Of a DNA stretch of 64,000 bases, positions 36,013 to 45,803 are shown piece by piece. The stretch comes from an uncultured Peptococcaceae bacterium (lineage in GTDB: Bacteria > Bacillota > Limnochordia > Darwinibacteriales > Darwinibacteriaceae). The notes beneath the pieces were generated by a model that made no database searches, was not told the origin of the DNA, and saw nothing but the letters and a program-made list of their open reading frames with translations. The DNA lies in the NCBI GenBank assembly GCA_937988745.1, contig CALKAR010000207.1:1-64000 (forward strand), in the 5' to 3' direction. The first letter of the stretch is position 1; the number at the start of each line of letters is the position of its first letter. A program made the position numbers and the translations under genes.

Positions 36013-38415
36013 TTACTGAGAAGGCCCCCCAATCGCTACTTCATCAGCAGCAAGTCTCGGTAATACTTTTTCAAGAAAGACTTCAACAAGCCGCGGATCA
36101 AACTGAGTACCAGCGTTGTCTCGCAGCTCGGCGGCGGCCTCTTCAATGCTCAAAGCATGTCGATAAGGCCGCGGACTTGTCATGGCCGCCCATGCATCAG
36201 CCACGGCTACGATACGAGAATAATACGGGATTTGTCTGCCCCGCAATCCTCTTGGATAACCGGTTCCATCATAGCGCTCATGGTGTGCAAGAATATATTC
36301 AGCGATATCCACCATTTCGCTCATGGCCCCGATGATGCGGTAGCCGAGTTCAGCGTGGCGCTGAACATGGGCGTACTCGTCTTTGGTGAGTGGTCCAGGC
36401 TTCTCCAAGATCTCTCGATCGATGGATATCTTGCCGATATCGTGCAGCATACCGATCGTGTGCAGTTTCTCGATCTGCTCCAAATCCATGTCAAGTGCTT
36501 CACCCAGCAGCTCACAGATGTGGGCAACCCGCAAACTGTGCTCTTCTTCCTGCGGTATTCTGTCATACAAGGATTGAAGAATGACAGCGATGGCTCGAGC
36601 ACGGTAAACCGGTTGGTCCAGAAGCTTGTGCTTGTACATGTCATCTTCGGCCTTCTTCATCACATCGTTGATCGATTTTTCAAGGCTTTCCCGCGTCTCG
36701 AAACCGAGTGAAACAGATATAGTCAACCCAGCCACCTGACGCTTGGTCGCGGCCTCCTTAATGCGGTGAACAAGGTCTTGAGCGGTTTGACGATCAATGT
36801 TTGGCAGCAGAACAATAAACTCGTCGCCACCTAGACGGGCACATACTCCCAAATCGGCAATTACTTCTCGGAGAACCTCAGCGGTAGACTTCAAGAGCTC
36901 ATCTCCCACCGCATGTCCAAAGGCATCATTGGTAAGTTTCAAGCCGTTCATATCGGCCATGATGACACTAAATGGCAGAAAAGCAGGATCGTCGAAGCGC
37001 TCAATCTCCAGCTGAACCCAGCGCCGATTATAAAGTCCAGTCAGAGAATCACAGTAGCTCAAGTACTCAATATGCCGCTGCGATTCAACTTGAGCAGTAA
37101 TGTCACGAAAAACTACGATTCCGCCCCGCACCTGGCTGCCTTGATCCAAAATAGGTGCAAACGTACCTGCCACCATAAGTTCCTGTCCGTCACGGGCGAG
37201 AAGACACTCTTCTTCAATTTCCATGGAACACTCATTAGTGAGCACATGATGCAGAGGATCGAGGCCAGAAGCAAGGTGGAACACTTCATGAAAGTCCCTG
37301 CCGATCGCCTGCTCGGAAGACCAACCTGTTAAAGACTCCGCAGCAGGATTAAACATTATGATCGAGCCCAGACAATCTGTGACGATTACGGCCTCACCAA
37401 CAGAAAGCAAGGTGGTGCGCAGCAGATCCTTCTCGCCGGCCAGATCCTGTTCAGTTTTCTTCAAGAGTTCGAATTGAGAACTGAGCTGCAGGTTCACCGT
37501 TTCTAGGTCTCGGGTGCGGCGCTCAACTGCCCGCCGGAGAGAGGCAACCCAGCTGAATCCAATCACTGCCAGCGCTGCCAAGATGCCTATTACGATCCCA
37601 TAGCGCCGTAGAGCATCCCTAAAAGGACTCGGCTCATGTACGCTGATCCACTTCTGATATATATCAGCATACCGGCCAGTGGCATTTAAGGCCTGCAGGC
37701 CCTCATTCAGCGCCAGGAGAAGCGCCGTATCTCCTTTGCGTACAGCCATGCTGTAATCATATTCGCCCAAGATAAGCCCACTGCCCCGAAGATTCGTTAG
37801 GTTATATTCTGCGATGCTGTAGTAGCCAGGAACCCTAAGCACTGCAGCGTAATCAACCTCGCCCTCGGCAACCAGCCGGAGAGCTTCGACAACCGTCGGA
37901 CGAGGCACGAACTCAATATCCAAGTTTTGGGCGCGCAAATATTCGTGGACGATATCACCTTCCTGCACAGCCACGCGCTGACCGCGCAGGTCTTCCAAGG
38001 TACGCACCCCGTCCCCATCCCTGCTGAAGACATCTCCACTGGCCACTGCATGGCGGATAGCAAAGTCAAATAACTCCGCCCGCTCGGGTGTATAAAACAT
38101 GCCGGCCACTACATCAATCTCACCAGTTTCCAGCTTCTCCTTCACCCGAACCCAGTGATCAAGGTCGAATCGAACTTCCCAACCCATCAGCTCACCAACA
38201 GCCATAGCCAGCTCCACCGAAAACCCAGCAGGCTGGCCTTGGGCATCGCGAAAGCTGAATGGTGGATAGTGCAGATCATCGCCGAAGACCACCACAGTTC
38301 GATCGCCAGTCTGCCCGGAAGGGACAACTTGCGCGAAGCAAGCGCCCGCCAGCAGTAGGATGAATGTGATGACCATCAGCAACCCCCAACGTACATGCAC
38401 AGCTAGATCATCCAC
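36013..38415 (-). CDS. Membrane sensor with SBP_bac_3, PAS, GGDEF and HD-GYP domains
   Basis: The 800-residue signalling protein has a signal segment, an amino-acid-type solute-binding domain (about 38-265, FGDDLHYPPFSFRDAQGQPAGF at the start), one transmembrane helix (about 272-293), a PAS domain (about 330-430), a GGDEF domain with intact GGDEF at about 527-531, and an HD-GYP domain with HD near 657 and HHERYDGTGYP near 708. It could both make and degrade cyclic-di-GMP. I see no RxxD inhibitory site at the expected place before GGDEF. GTG at 38415 has AGGAG eight bases upstream. A small periplasmic ligand, perhaps an amino acid, is the likely input. Confidence 0.92.
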   Translation of the reverse strand: MDDLAVHVRWGLLMVITFILLLAGACFAQVVPSGQTGDRTVVVFGDDLHYPPFSFRDAQGQPAGFSVELAMAVGELMGWEVRFDLDHWVRVKEKLETGEIDVVAGMFYTPERAELFDFAIRHAVASGDVFSRDGDGVRTLEDLRGQRVAVQEGDIVHEYLRAQNLDIEFVPRPTVVEALRLVAEGEVDYAAVLRVPGYYSIAEYNLTNLRGSGLILGEYDYSMAVRKGDTALLLALNEGLQALNATGRYADIYQKWISVHEPSPFRDALRRYGIVIGILAALAVIGFSWVASLRRAVERRTRDLETVNLQLSSQFELLKKTEQDLAGEKDLLRTTLLSVGEAVIVTDCLGSIIMFNPAAESLTGWSSEQAIGRDFHEVFHLASGLDPLHHVLTNECSMEIEEECLLARDGQELMVAGTFAPILDQGSQVRGGIVVFRDITAQVESQRHIEYLSYCDSLTGLYNRRWVQLEIERFDDPAFLPFSVIMADMNGLKLTNDAFGHAVGDELLKSTAEVLREVIADLGVCARLGGDEFIVLLPNIDRQTAQDLVHRIKEAATKRQVAGLTISVSLGFETRESLEKSINDVMKKAEDDMYKHKLLDQPVYRARAIAVILQSLYDRIPQEEEHSLRVAHICELLGEALDMDLEQIEKLHTIGMLHDIGKISIDREILEKPGPLTKDEYAHVQRHAELGYRIIGAMSEMVDIAEYILAHHERYDGTGYPRGLRGRQIPYYSRIVAVADAWAAMTSPRPYRHALSIEEAAAELRDNAGTQFDPRLVEVFLEKVLPRLAADEVAIGGPSQ

Positions 38416-38501
38416 AATTCAAACTCCTTTGGGCAAAGACAAAGTATTCCATCCCATGTAATATTTACCACAATTTCAGGAACTCCTGCAAGTTAGATCC
38501 T

Positions 38502-40376
38502 TTATAAATCTTTCGGTAAGCGAAACCGTCCCACTAAGTCCTGAAGAAGTGCAGCCATTTCCGTCAAACCCTGAGCGGCGTGGGATACCTCAGATGTCGA
38601 AGCTGCTTGCTCCTGAGTTACGCTGGCAATGTCAGCGCCTCCCAGGTTGAGTTCTTCCAGCCCTTTTGAGATATGCTGCACATCTTCCACAATAGTGCGG
38701 ACGGAAGCCAGAATCTCCCTCAATATCTGACTGCTGCTCGTTACCTGGCCTAAGGCCTGCTCAGCTTCCTCGGCTCCCTCATTCATGCCAGCAACAGCTT
38801 TGGCAATGCCACTTTGAATCTCTTGAATCAGATCTGTTATTTCGGCAGCAGCCTGCGACGATTCTTCTGCAAGTTGACGAACCTCTTCAGCAACCACCGC
38901 AAAGCCTCTGCCCTGTTCGCCAGCACGAGCGGCTTCAATGGCCGCGTTTAATGCCAAGAGATTAGTCTGGTCAGCAATACCTGTAATAGTGCTTACAATT
39001 ATACCAATTTCCTGCGATATTTGTCCCAAATGAGAAATGTTATCAGACAATGATTGCGAATTATCGCGCACCACTGTGAGCTGATTAAGAATTTCTCGCA
39101 GAGCTCCCTCACCGGCAGCCGCCCGATCAGAGATTTCCTCAGCCCGCTGCCGCACCCCAATTGCGCGCGCGTTTACCGCTTCTAAAGTGGCTGAAAACTG
39201 ATTCGTGGTACTGGCCACTTCTTCCGTTGAAGCGCTGACTTCTTGTGATGCTGCTGCCATTTCTTGACTCATACGAGCCAGAGTTTGCGCAGATTCCGCC
39301 ACCTCCTGCAGAACACCTGCTATTCGCTCCACGGCCGCGTTTAGGGCACTGATGGTAAAACCTACCTCGTCCTTAGATTTGACCGCGACCTGCACCGAGA
39401 GATCGCCTGTGGCGATGTCTTCTACCGCAGCCCTAACCTCCTCCAATGGACGACTTACGCCCCGCCCGAGAATCAACGATGCTCCAATCCCTAGGGCAAT
39501 AAACACGACCGAAACAGTCAGCATAACAGTGCGGAGACGATAGACATTGGACAGCATCTCACTCTCTAAGGCACTAACGGCTAAAGTCCAATCAGTGAGC
39601 CCAACCGGGACGAGTGCATCGACGCGCCGAGCTCCGTCATTTGTTTGATAGCTTGCGGTTCCTCTCTGCCGAAGGCCCAGCGTCTGAATGGCTGCACCTG
39701 CGGGAGCAAAATCACCGGTTTTATCATAGATGCTGCTGCGTTTTAGAACCATTTCTTGAACAGGGTGAGCCATGATGGTGCCAGCTCCACTAACGATATA
39801 GGCCCAACCGTCATCAGCAAATTGGAGATCGCGCACTGCTGCGCTGAGAAATTCCTGATCAAGCTGACCGACTAAAACACCTACCACAGCGCCTAATCGG
39901 TTGATAGGGACGGCAAAATATAAAGAAAGCTCCCCATCTAAGGGACTTACGACTAAGTCAGAAACTGCCGCTTCCCCGGCTAAAGCTTTCTCCACAAAGG
40001 GCCTTCCACTAAAGTCTAGGGTTGTCCCGTTGGTAAAGCGAATCCGCCCTGTTTGATCAGCTGAACCGAAGTACTCGAAGGTCTTGAGACGTTCAATTTC
40101 CGCCAAGAGGACAGGCCGCTGCATGTCCCAATTCATTCCTGTCATCTCTGGCCGGGCAGCGATCGCTTCAAGGACATCAAATTGTGCCTGCAGTTTGCTT
40201 TCCAAGTGCCGTGCTGCTTCATCGGCATAAGCGGTTAGGGCCTTGTCTACCTCTTCTAAAACCGCCTTAGTTCCTTGAGTGTAGGCAAAATACGCGAACG
40301 CTAAACAAGTGACAGCCAGAAGAACAACGGCGTAGACGGCGATTCTTGTTGAGACTCTTCGAAATTCAATTCTCAT
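38502..40376 (-). CDS. Methyl-accepting chemotaxis protein with dCache-like sensor
   Basis: A 624-residue chemoreceptor: membrane helix at about 11-31, a large extracytoplasmic dCache-like domain (about 35-280), second helix (about 283-304), HAMP (about 305-357) and the cytoplasmic signalling domain. The hairpin tip [20 protein letters not shown] is intact. Its ligand is unknown. It is preceded by GAGGTGG and stands alone after the sensor gene on the same strand. No chemotaxis kinase or flagellar genes are in the window. Confidence 0.93.
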   Translation of the reverse strand: MRIEFRRVSTRIAVYAVVLLAVTCLAFAYFAYTQGTKAVLEEVDKALTAYADEAARHLESKLQAQFDVLEAIAARPEMTGMNWDMQRPVLLAEIERLKTFEYFGSADQTGRIRFTNGTTLDFSGRPFVEKALAGEAAVSDLVVSPLDGELSLYFAVPINRLGAVVGVLVGQLDQEFLSAAVRDLQFADDGWAYIVSGAGTIMAHPVQEMVLKRSSIYDKTGDFAPAGAAIQTLGLRQRGTASYQTNDGARRVDALVPVGLTDWTLAVSALESEMLSNVYRLRTVMLTVSVVFIALGIGASLILGRGVSRPLEEVRAAVEDIATGDLSVQVAVKSKDEVGFTISALNAAVERIAGVLQEVAESAQTLARMSQEMAAASQEVSASTEEVASTTNQFSATLEAVNARAIGVRQRAEEISDRAAAGEGALREILNQLTVVRDNSQSLSDNISHLGQISQEIGIIVSTITGIADQTNLLALNAAIEAARAGEQGRGFAVVAEEVRQLAEESSQAAAEITDLIQEIQSGIAKAVAGMNEGAEEAEQALGQVTSSSQILREILASVRTIVEDVQHISKGLEELNLGGADIASVTQEQAASTSEVSHAAQGLTEMAALLQDLVGRFRLPKDL

Positions 40377-40534
40377 AATACCACCTCGAAAAAGGCCCTC
40401 TTTGCGTTGTTAACCAGTTCGCCACAAAAAAAGAAAGTCCTGCTAACACTGGCTTAACCATTAAGGCAGGGGTCTGAGTCGGAAAAAGCGAAGTTGTGAT
40501 AGTCAGAACTATTTCTATGGAGGGAAATATTATT

Positions 40535-41128
40535 ATGAAGAGCTTGAAGGGCACACGCACTGCACAAAACTTGCTCACAGCATTTGCAGGAGAATCGCAA
40601 GCCCGCAATCGCTACACTTTCTATGCATCAACAGCGGACAAAGAAGGCTACAAACAGATCCGCAATATCTTTTTGGAAACTGCCGACAACGAAAAGGAAC
40701 ACGGTAAGCGTTTCTACAAATTCCTTCTCGCCGGTTTAGGTGATGAACTGCCAGCCCACATCGAGATCAACGCCAGCTTCCCTGTTGCCCAAGGCACGAC
40801 CGTCGAAAACCTCGAGGCGGCTGCAAGTGGCGAGTATGAGGAATGGGCTGAAATGTATCCTGAATTTGCCGACATCGCTGACGAAGAAGGCTTCCCTGAA
40901 ATTGCTGAAGCATTCCGTCGCATTGCTGATGCGGAGAAGAACCACGAAATCCGCTTCAAGAAGCTGGCTGAAAATATCACGAACGGTACTGTATTCAAGA
41001 GAGATCAGCCCGTCCGCTGGAAATGCGGCAACTGCGGCTACATTCATGAAGGAACAGAAGCACCTGAAGAGTGCCCTGCCTGTGTCCATGCCCGGGCCCA
41101 CTTCGAGTTGTTTGTTGAAACATACTAA
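40535..41128 (+). CDS. Rubrerythrin
   Basis: The 197-residue rubrerythrin has an N-terminal diiron four-helix domain (FAGESQARNRYTFYA, ETADNEKEHGKRF, DAEKNHEIRF) and a C-terminal rubredoxin-type iron site with CGNCGYIHEG and CPAC. It is a cytoplasmic peroxidase that protects anaerobes from hydrogen peroxide. The ATG at 40535 has GGAGGG upstream. It is monocistronic, with its own terminator, and is followed by the superoxide dismutase gene whose product would feed it peroxide. Confidence 0.96.
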   Translation: MKSLKGTRTAQNLLTAFAGESQARNRYTFYASTADKEGYKQIRNIFLETADNEKEHGKRFYKFLLAGLGDELPAHIEINASFPVAQGTTVENLEAAASGEYEEWAEMYPEFADIADEEGFPEIAEAFRRIADAEKNHEIRFKKLAENITNGTVFKRDQPVRWKCGNCGYIHEGTEAPEECPACVHARAHFELFVETY

Positions 41129-41148
41129 GAACACATAGGTGACATGGA

Positions 41149-41179
41149 AACGCAGCGCTTAACTACGGCGCTGCGTTTT
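41149..41179 (+). terminator. Intrinsic terminator of rubrerythrin
   Basis: AACGCAGCGC pairs with GCGCTGCGTT over nine bases, then TT and a mixed T-rich tail. Confidence 0.8.
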
Positions 41180-41233
41180 GCATTTATTGCCTAGAGCTGG
41201 GAATTTGGGATTGGAGAGCAATATTTTGGGATT

Positions 41234-41277
41234 GAGAATGAGAATCACTTGCAATTCTTTTCCGGGTGTGCTAGACT
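41234..41277 (+). promoter_or_regulatory. SOD promoter with Fur-like box on the -35
   Basis: TTGCAA at 41249-41254, a 17-base spacer and TAGACT at 41272-41277 form the promoter. The 19-mer at 41234-41252 (GAGAATGAGAATCACTTGC) matches 14 of 19 positions of the Fur consensus and overlaps the -35, suggesting iron- or metal-dependent control. Confidence 0.6.
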
Positions 41278-41311
41278 TAAGTCAGAACAGATTCCGAGAG
41301 GAGTTGAGCAT

Positions 41312-41938
41312 ATGTTTGAACAGATAAAGCTCACATATGACTTCAATGCTCTAGAACCGCACATCGACACTTTGACAATGGAAACTCACTATGGAAAGCA
41401 TCATGCGGCTTACACCGCTAATCTAAACAAAGCCGTTGAACAGCTCCCAGAGCTGAAAGGCAAGACTATCGAAGAGATTCTTACTAACTTAGACGATATT
41501 ACCGATGCAGCCCTGCGTACTACCGTCCGGAACAATGGTGGTGGCTTCTACAACCACAACCTGTACTTCGCCATTATGGCACCCGGCGGAAGCAAAGAAC
41601 CGACCGGGGAACTGCTTGAGAAAATAAACGCCCATTTTGGCAGCTTTGATCAGCTTAAAGAAGAGCTGACTGCAGCAGCAAATGGGCAATTCGGTTCGGG
41701 ATGGGCATGGCTGTCTAGCGACGCCCAAGGTAATCTGCAAGTTAGCAAAACTCCGAATCAAGACAACCCACTGATGGTTAACGGAGGCAAATTCACCCCG
41801 ATTCTCGGGATTGACGTATGGGAACACGCCTATTATCTGAAGTATAAAAACCTCAGAGGCGAATATGTAAAAGCCTTTTTCGAGGTAGTTAACTGGGATG
41901 AAGTGGCTGCCCGCTATGCAAGGGTAGTTAACTCATAA
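41312..41938 (+). CDS. sodA: Superoxide dismutase, Mn/Fe family (Mn-type features)
   Basis: The 208-residue enzyme carries all family ligands: the N-terminal HYGKHHAAY, NHNLYF, and DVWEHAYYLKYKN. NGGGFYNH and the NQDNPLM stretch, which places a glutamine near the metal as in MnSOD, favour the manganese type. It dismutates superoxide in the cytoplasm. The ATG at 41312 follows GAGGAG. SOD in a rubrerythrin/flavodiiron-equipped anaerobe implies recurrent oxygen exposure. The terminator of this gene lies partly inside the 3' end of convergent nanE. Confidence 0.94.
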   Translation: MFEQIKLTYDFNALEPHIDTLTMETHYGKHHAAYTANLNKAVEQLPELKGKTIEEILTNLDDITDAALRTTVRNNGGGFYNHNLYFAIMAPGGSKEPTGELLEKINAHFGSFDQLKEELTAAANGQFGSGWAWLSSDAQGNLQVSKTPNQDNPLMVNGGKFTPILGIDVWEHAYYLKYKNLRGEYVKAFFEVVNWDEVAARYARVVNS

Positions 41939-42010
41939 ATCCTCCTCACTCTCAATTCCATTCCCAACTTCTCACTCCTAGGCATGTGCCGCTAGACGGC
42001 AGAAATGGCA

Positions 42011-42047
42011 AAGGCAGAAGGCTCATTACGAGTCTTCTGCCTTTTTT
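42011..42047 (+). terminator. SOD terminator overlapping the 3' end of nanE
   Basis: A 14-bp stem with one G-U pair (AAGGCAGAAGGCTC / GAGTCTTCTGCCTT) and a run of T residues on the plus strand. Its right arm encodes the last codons of convergent nanE. Confidence 0.8.
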
Positions 42048-42712
42048 ACGGTCTGTAACGCTCGTACGAACCGAGCGGTTATATCTTGAGGCCTTGTGAT
42101 TGCACTGCCCACAACCACCGCCCACGCACCTACTTCCAGAGCCTTGATAGCCTGCTCAGGATACCAGATGCCCCCCTCAGCAATACAGGGCACGGGCAAT
42201 CTTGCCATCTCTTCGATTACCTCGAAATTAGGCTCCGCTCCCCAATTCCCTTCCCGGAAAGCAAAAGTGGAGGCTACCAAATCTGCTCCGTATGCCACTG
42301 CCTGTTCCGCATCAGCCACAGTGCGGCAGTCAGCCATAACTAGTACACCTAATCGTTCCTTGAGAGCCGGAATTAGTTCCGCAAGCGAGTCTCCAAAAGG
42401 ACGCTCCTGGCGGCAGTCCACAGCAATGATGCTGGCTCCTGCTTGCGCTAAAGGTTCTGCCGCTGCATATGTGGGCGTAATACACAGCTCACCTTCTTCG
42501 GAGACTTCCTTCTGTATTCCGATAACAGGCAAACCAGTAATCTTGCTGCATACTTCGACGTCTTGTACACCGTTTGTGCGGATACCAACTGCTCCTCCAA
42601 GGGCTGCTGCACGAGCCATGGCCGCCATGAGCATAGGGCCATGCAGCGGCTCATCTTCCAGCGCCTGACAAGATGCAATCAGACCGCCACGCAGGCTTTC
42701 TAGAATATCCAA
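42026..42712 (-). CDS. nanE: Putative N-acetylmannosamine-6-phosphate 2-epimerase
   Basis: A 228-residue TIM-barrel epimerase. Family stretches are GGLIASCQALEDEPLHGP, VGIRTNGVQDVE, VIGIQKE, ITPTYAAAEPLAQAGA, MADCRTVADAEQA and CIAEGGIWYPEQA, with the catalytic lysine in IQKE. It converts ManNAc-6-P to GlcNAc-6-P in sialic acid use, but no sialate lyase, kinase or transporter genes are here. It follows speE by 15 bases on the same strand, an odd pairing. The TTG start has AGGAG 11 bases upstream. Confidence 0.88.
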   Translation of the reverse strand: MDILESLRGGLIASCQALEDEPLHGPMLMAAMARAAALGGAVGIRTNGVQDVEVCSKITGLPVIGIQKEVSEEGELCITPTYAAAEPLAQAGASIIAVDCRQERPFGDSLAELIPALKERLGVLVMADCRTVADAEQAVAYGADLVASTFAFREGNWGAEPNFEVIEEMARLPVPCIAEGGIWYPEQAIKALEVGAWAVVVGSAITRPQDITARFVRALQTVKKAEDS

Positions 42713-42727
42713 AGTATCTTCGTCTCC

Positions 42728-43579
42728 TTATTCTACCTCGGCAAGGAGCTGCTCTACATACGCAGGCAGGGCAAAAGCACCTTTGTGAAGAGCAGTTGTA
42801 TAATACCGGGTTTCGAGCCCTAAACTCTCCCAAGCTTCTGCCTGCAGATCCCTTACCGGATGATATTTCTTCGAAGCAAACCCAAACAGCCAGTGCCCCG
42901 AGGCGTAGGTAGGAATATTCGCCTGATAAACGCGGCTGATGGGGAAAACCTCTACAATACGGGCGTGAGCACGCTGACACGCTCGGGCATCTTCTTCGTA
43001 AAATGGACCTTCGTGCTGATTGACCATGATGCCATCGTGACTTAGAGCGTCAAAACAGCCCTGATAAAATTCACGCGTAAACAACCCTTCACCAGGACCG
43101 ATAGGATCAGTAGAATCAACAATTATCAAATCGTATTTAGTGCTGCAGTTCTTAATATACTCGACTCCATCCTGAAAATACAGGGTTACTCTTGGATCTG
43201 TCAGCGCACTTGATGTGAACGGAAGCAGCTCCTTTGACACTTCCACCACAAGCTCGTCAATTTCAACCATGTCAATCTTTTCTATCTGCTCATAGCGGCA
43301 CAATTCACGCACAGTTCCGCCATCGCCGCCTCCTACAACCAGCACACGGCGGACAGCGGGGTGCACAGCCATAGGCACGTGAGTGATCATTTCATGATAA
43401 ATGAACTCATCGCGTTCGGTAGTCATTAGAAAGCCATCGATCACTAAGACCCTGCCGAATTCAACAGTGTCAAAGACGTCGATCTTTTGAAATGGACTCT
43501 CGCCGCTGTACAGATGACGGGTCACCCGCATCGACAATCGCACATGGTTAGACAGATTCTCCGTATACCACAGTTCCAA
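42728..43579 (-). CDS. speE: Spermidine synthase (polyamine aminopropyltransferase)
   Basis: The 283-residue Rossmann-fold enzyme has VLVVGGGDGGTVRELC near residue 83 (decarboxylated SAM site), MVEIDELVVEVSKELLP, and DLIIVDSTDPIGPGEGLFT with the catalytic Asp, and ends with a Tyr-rich YYTTALHKGAF stretch. It transfers aminopropyl from decarboxylated SAM to putrescine. The TTG at 43579 is preferred because AGGAG lies 8 bases upstream and the protein then starts MELWYTENL like B. subtilis SpeE; a GTG three codons earlier abuts the site. It is directly downstream of speD. Confidence 0.93.
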   Translation of the reverse strand: MELWYTENLSNHVRLSMRVTRHLYSGESPFQKIDVFDTVEFGRVLVIDGFLMTTERDEFIYHEMITHVPMAVHPAVRRVLVVGGGDGGTVRELCRYEQIEKIDMVEIDELVVEVSKELLPFTSSALTDPRVTLYFQDGVEYIKNCSTKYDLIIVDSTDPIGPGEGLFTREFYQGCFDALSHDGIMVNQHEGPFYEEDARACQRAHARIVEVFPISRVYQANIPTYASGHWLFGFASKKYHPVRDLQAEAWESLGLETRYYTTALHKGAFALPAYVEQLLAEVE

Positions 43580-43593
43580 CCAATCCACTCCTT

Positions 43594-44352
43594 TTAATAA
43601 ACATTGCGTCCACTGAAAATCTCAATCATTTCGCGCCTTAAATTAGCTGCAATTTCCATACGTTCCTTAGGAGGCAGCTCGTAGGCATCTGTATTAAATA
43701 GGTAGTTCTGCAGGTCTAGTTCCTTAATCAAGAGTTTTGTGTGGAACAGATTGGTTTCGTAGACATTGATATCTACTGCATCATATTTTTCCAGAATTTC
43801 GGGACTGATGAAGTCCTGAATAGAAGTGATTTTGTGGTCAATAAACAATTTGCTTCCATCAACTGCACGGGTGAAACCGCGCACCCGATAGTCAATGGTA
43901 ATAATGTCTGAGTCAAATGAGTTGATCAAATAGTCTAGAGTTGATAAAGGGGTGATTTCCCCACAGGTGGCCACATCAATATCCACGCGGAAAGTAGCCA
44001 AACTTGTTTCGGGGTGATACTCGGGATAGGTGTGTACGGTTAAATGGCTCTTATCGAGGTGGGCCACAATCGTGTCGCCTACAGGAACTAACTCATCCTC
44101 CGCAATCAACACCGTAACCGAGGCGCCCTGAGGTTCAAAGTCCTGCGTTGAGATGTTAAGAACCTTAGCACCGATCATATCTACCATTTCTGTAAGAATG
44201 CTGGTCAAACGCTCTGAATTATACTGTTCATCAATGTATTGGATATAGTCTTGTCTTTCTCGTTCCGTTTTTGCATAGCATACATCGTAAATATTGAAGC
44301 TCAGCGCCTTAGTAAGGTTGTTAAAACCATACAACCGCAGTTTTTCTTTCAA
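43594..44352 (-). CDS. speD: S-adenosylmethionine decarboxylase proenzyme (long, E. coli-type)
   Basis: The 252-residue protein matches the E. coli-type SpeD (264 residues), not the short Bacillus form: [19 protein letters not shown] at the N terminus, [27 protein letters not shown] and [12 protein letters not shown]. Self-cleavage at the serine of [13 protein letters not shown] would make the pyruvoyl group. It supplies decarboxylated SAM to SpeE. The TTG start has AGGGGGG eight bases upstream. A long GC-rich hairpin with a T-run lies in the leader. Confidence 0.94.
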   Translation of the reverse strand: MKEKLRLYGFNNLTKALSFNIYDVCYAKTERERQDYIQYIDEQYNSERLTSILTEMVDMIGAKVLNISTQDFEPQGASVTVLIAEDELVPVGDTIVAHLDKSHLTVHTYPEYHPETSLATFRVDIDVATCGEITPLSTLDYLINSFDSDIITIDYRVRGFTRAVDGSKLFIDHKITSIQDFISPEILEKYDAVDINVYETNLFHTKLLIKELDLQNYLFNTDAYELPPKERMEIAANLRREMIEIFSGRNVY

Positions 44353-44371
44353 TTATCGTACCCCCCTCATT

Positions 44372-44417
44372 TAAAAGACGCAAGCTGCTGGCCCGCGCTG
44401 CGCCGGCACTTGCGTCT
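44372..44417 (-). terminator. Hairpin with T-run in the speD leader (terminator or attenuator)
   Basis: On the minus strand AGACGCAAG... pairs with ...CTTGCGTCT around a GC-rich 24-base interior that can form a further stem, then TTTT. It sits 20 bases before the speD start. It may end the upstream lipase message or attenuate the polyamine operon. Confidence 0.6.
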
Positions 44418-44490
44418 GCCAGACTATTGAATACCATTATGTACAACCACTTTTTGGCTGCCTTAAGAATAGCAAAATGCCCACTAACTG

Positions 44491-45324
44491 TCAACCTCCA
44501 CGACACTGGTCTAACCATGCTGTAATGGTATCTAGGACGTGGTCTTTGTCCAATTCGTTGTGAAGCTCGTGGTAAGCACCTTCCCACAGCTTGAAAATAC
44601 AGGTAGAACCAATGTTTTCTGCTAGACTGCGGCTCGCTTCTGGGTCAGTAATATTATCCGCACTGCCGTGCATTAAGAGCAGCGGACTTCTAATATTTTG
44701 TGGATTTGCCATCACCCACTCTGCTGCTTTTGTCAATTCCACAAATGTCTGCACTGTGATCAGGTTATGCACAAGAGGATCTGCTTCGTAGTCTGCCGCA
44801 ACCTGTTTGTCTCGGCTGAGATTCGTGCTTGCTAACCCGTTAGGCCTGGCCAGCGCCGGTTTAACACGGACTAACAGCTGCATCAGCCCAACAGCAACCC
44901 GCGGAATCGGACTTGTTAGTTGAAGCCAAGGACTAGTTACGACGGCTCCAGCCAATGAAGGCTTCCTGCGCGCCAAGTAATTCAGTACGATGTTGCCACC
45001 CATACTGTGCCCATATAGGAACAATGGGGCACTCGGAAACATCTCATCAGCCCTCTTCAGCAGTTCACCGACTTGTTCCATGATATGTTCGTACTTCCCC
45101 ACATGTCCCCTCTCTCCAGGAGAGCGGCCGTGGCCAAGGAGATCTACTCCCAAGAACGCATATCCATGGCTGCTGAAGTGCTCAGCTGTATGCTCATAGC
45201 GGCCGATATGCTCTCCTAAACCATGAACTAAACAAATAGCGCCTCGAACCTCGTTCTTCGGCTCCCACAGCAAGCCTCTCAGTGACTGGCCCTGCCAGTT
45301 CAGAACCCATTCCCTTCCTGCCAT
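44491..45324 (-). CDS. Monoacylglycerol lipase/lysophospholipase-like alpha/beta hydrolase
   Basis: A 277-residue serine hydrolase of the Hydrolase_4 family. The oxyanion HGLGEHIGRYE is near residue 35, GHGRSPGERG follows, the nucleophile is GHSMGG near residue 109, the acid is in HGSADNITDP and the histidine in YHELHNE. It lacks a signal peptide. GGGAGGGAAGG precedes the ATG. It follows the zinc-ribbon gene by 26 bases. It likely hydrolyses monoacylglycerols or lysolipids; exact substrate unknown. Confidence 0.88.
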   Translation of the reverse strand: MAGREWVLNWQGQSLRGLLWEPKNEVRGAICLVHGLGEHIGRYEHTAEHFSSHGYAFLGVDLLGHGRSPGERGHVGKYEHIMEQVGELLKRADEMFPSAPLFLYGHSMGGNIVLNYLARRKPSLAGAVVTSPWLQLTSPIPRVAVGLMQLLVRVKPALARPNGLASTNLSRDKQVAADYEADPLVHNLITVQTFVELTKAAEWVMANPQNIRSPLLLMHGSADNITDPEASRSLAENIGSTCIFKLWEGAYHELHNELDKDHVLDTITAWLDQCRGG

Positions 45325-45350
45325 CTTCCTTCCCTCCCAATCAGCTCAGC

Positions 45351-45719
45351 TCAAAGCCGGCTTCCGCAGTGAGGACAGAACTGGAACTCAGCGCGCAATC
45401 GCGCACCACAGTTCTGACAGATTGGCTCCGCATAAGAAGATGTCTGCCTCACAATATGTTCAGGCCGCAGCTGAACAACCTCCCCGCGAGCAAAGCGCTC
45501 ACCCACCGCAGGATCTAATTCCAACGCACGCCGGCAGCACCGTGTCTGCACAACATAGCGCCTATTCCACTTCCAAATAGGAATAAAGAAGAAATGTAAG
45601 TAAGTATAAGCATGTATTACTTTAAACCGGTCAAACGACTCACAGCTTGGGCACACTCCACTTCCCTCATAAAGGTCTTTCCGCCCTGGCTGTACACCAA
45701 AGATTCCTACAAAGAACAA
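45351..45719 (-). CDS. Zinc-ribbon protein of unknown function
   Basis: The 122-residue protein has CPSC near residue 23, an RCC near 60 and a C-terminal zinc ribbon with CQNCGARL and CPHCGSRL. Its middle contains a short hydrophobic aromatic stretch (YLHFFFIPIWKW) typical of small Bacillota zinc-ribbon proteins. The TTG start has GGGGA eight bases upstream. It is divergent from the FtsA-like gene and precedes the lipase gene on the same strand. Confidence 0.72.
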   Translation of the reverse strand: MFFVGIFGVQPGRKDLYEGSGVCPSCESFDRFKVIHAYTYLHFFFIPIWKWNRRYVVQTRCCRRALELDPAVGERFARGEVVQLRPEHIVRQTSSYAEPICQNCGARLRAEFQFCPHCGSRL

Positions 45720-45803
45720 ACTGCACTTCCCCTTTCAGTTCAACCAAATCTTGGGCAGGAAACCCCCTATCCCAAGTGGAACACATGGGATGAGGTGACT
45801 AGC

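Noticed and set aside
42096..42668. 190-codon frame antisense to nanE
   Set aside because: nanE has clear family motifs on the other strand; this frame is a composition shadow.
44372..44417. SAM riboswitch before speD
   Set aside because: Only one long hairpin with a T-run is visible. The multi-helix junction and conserved core of SAM riboswitches are not recognisable.
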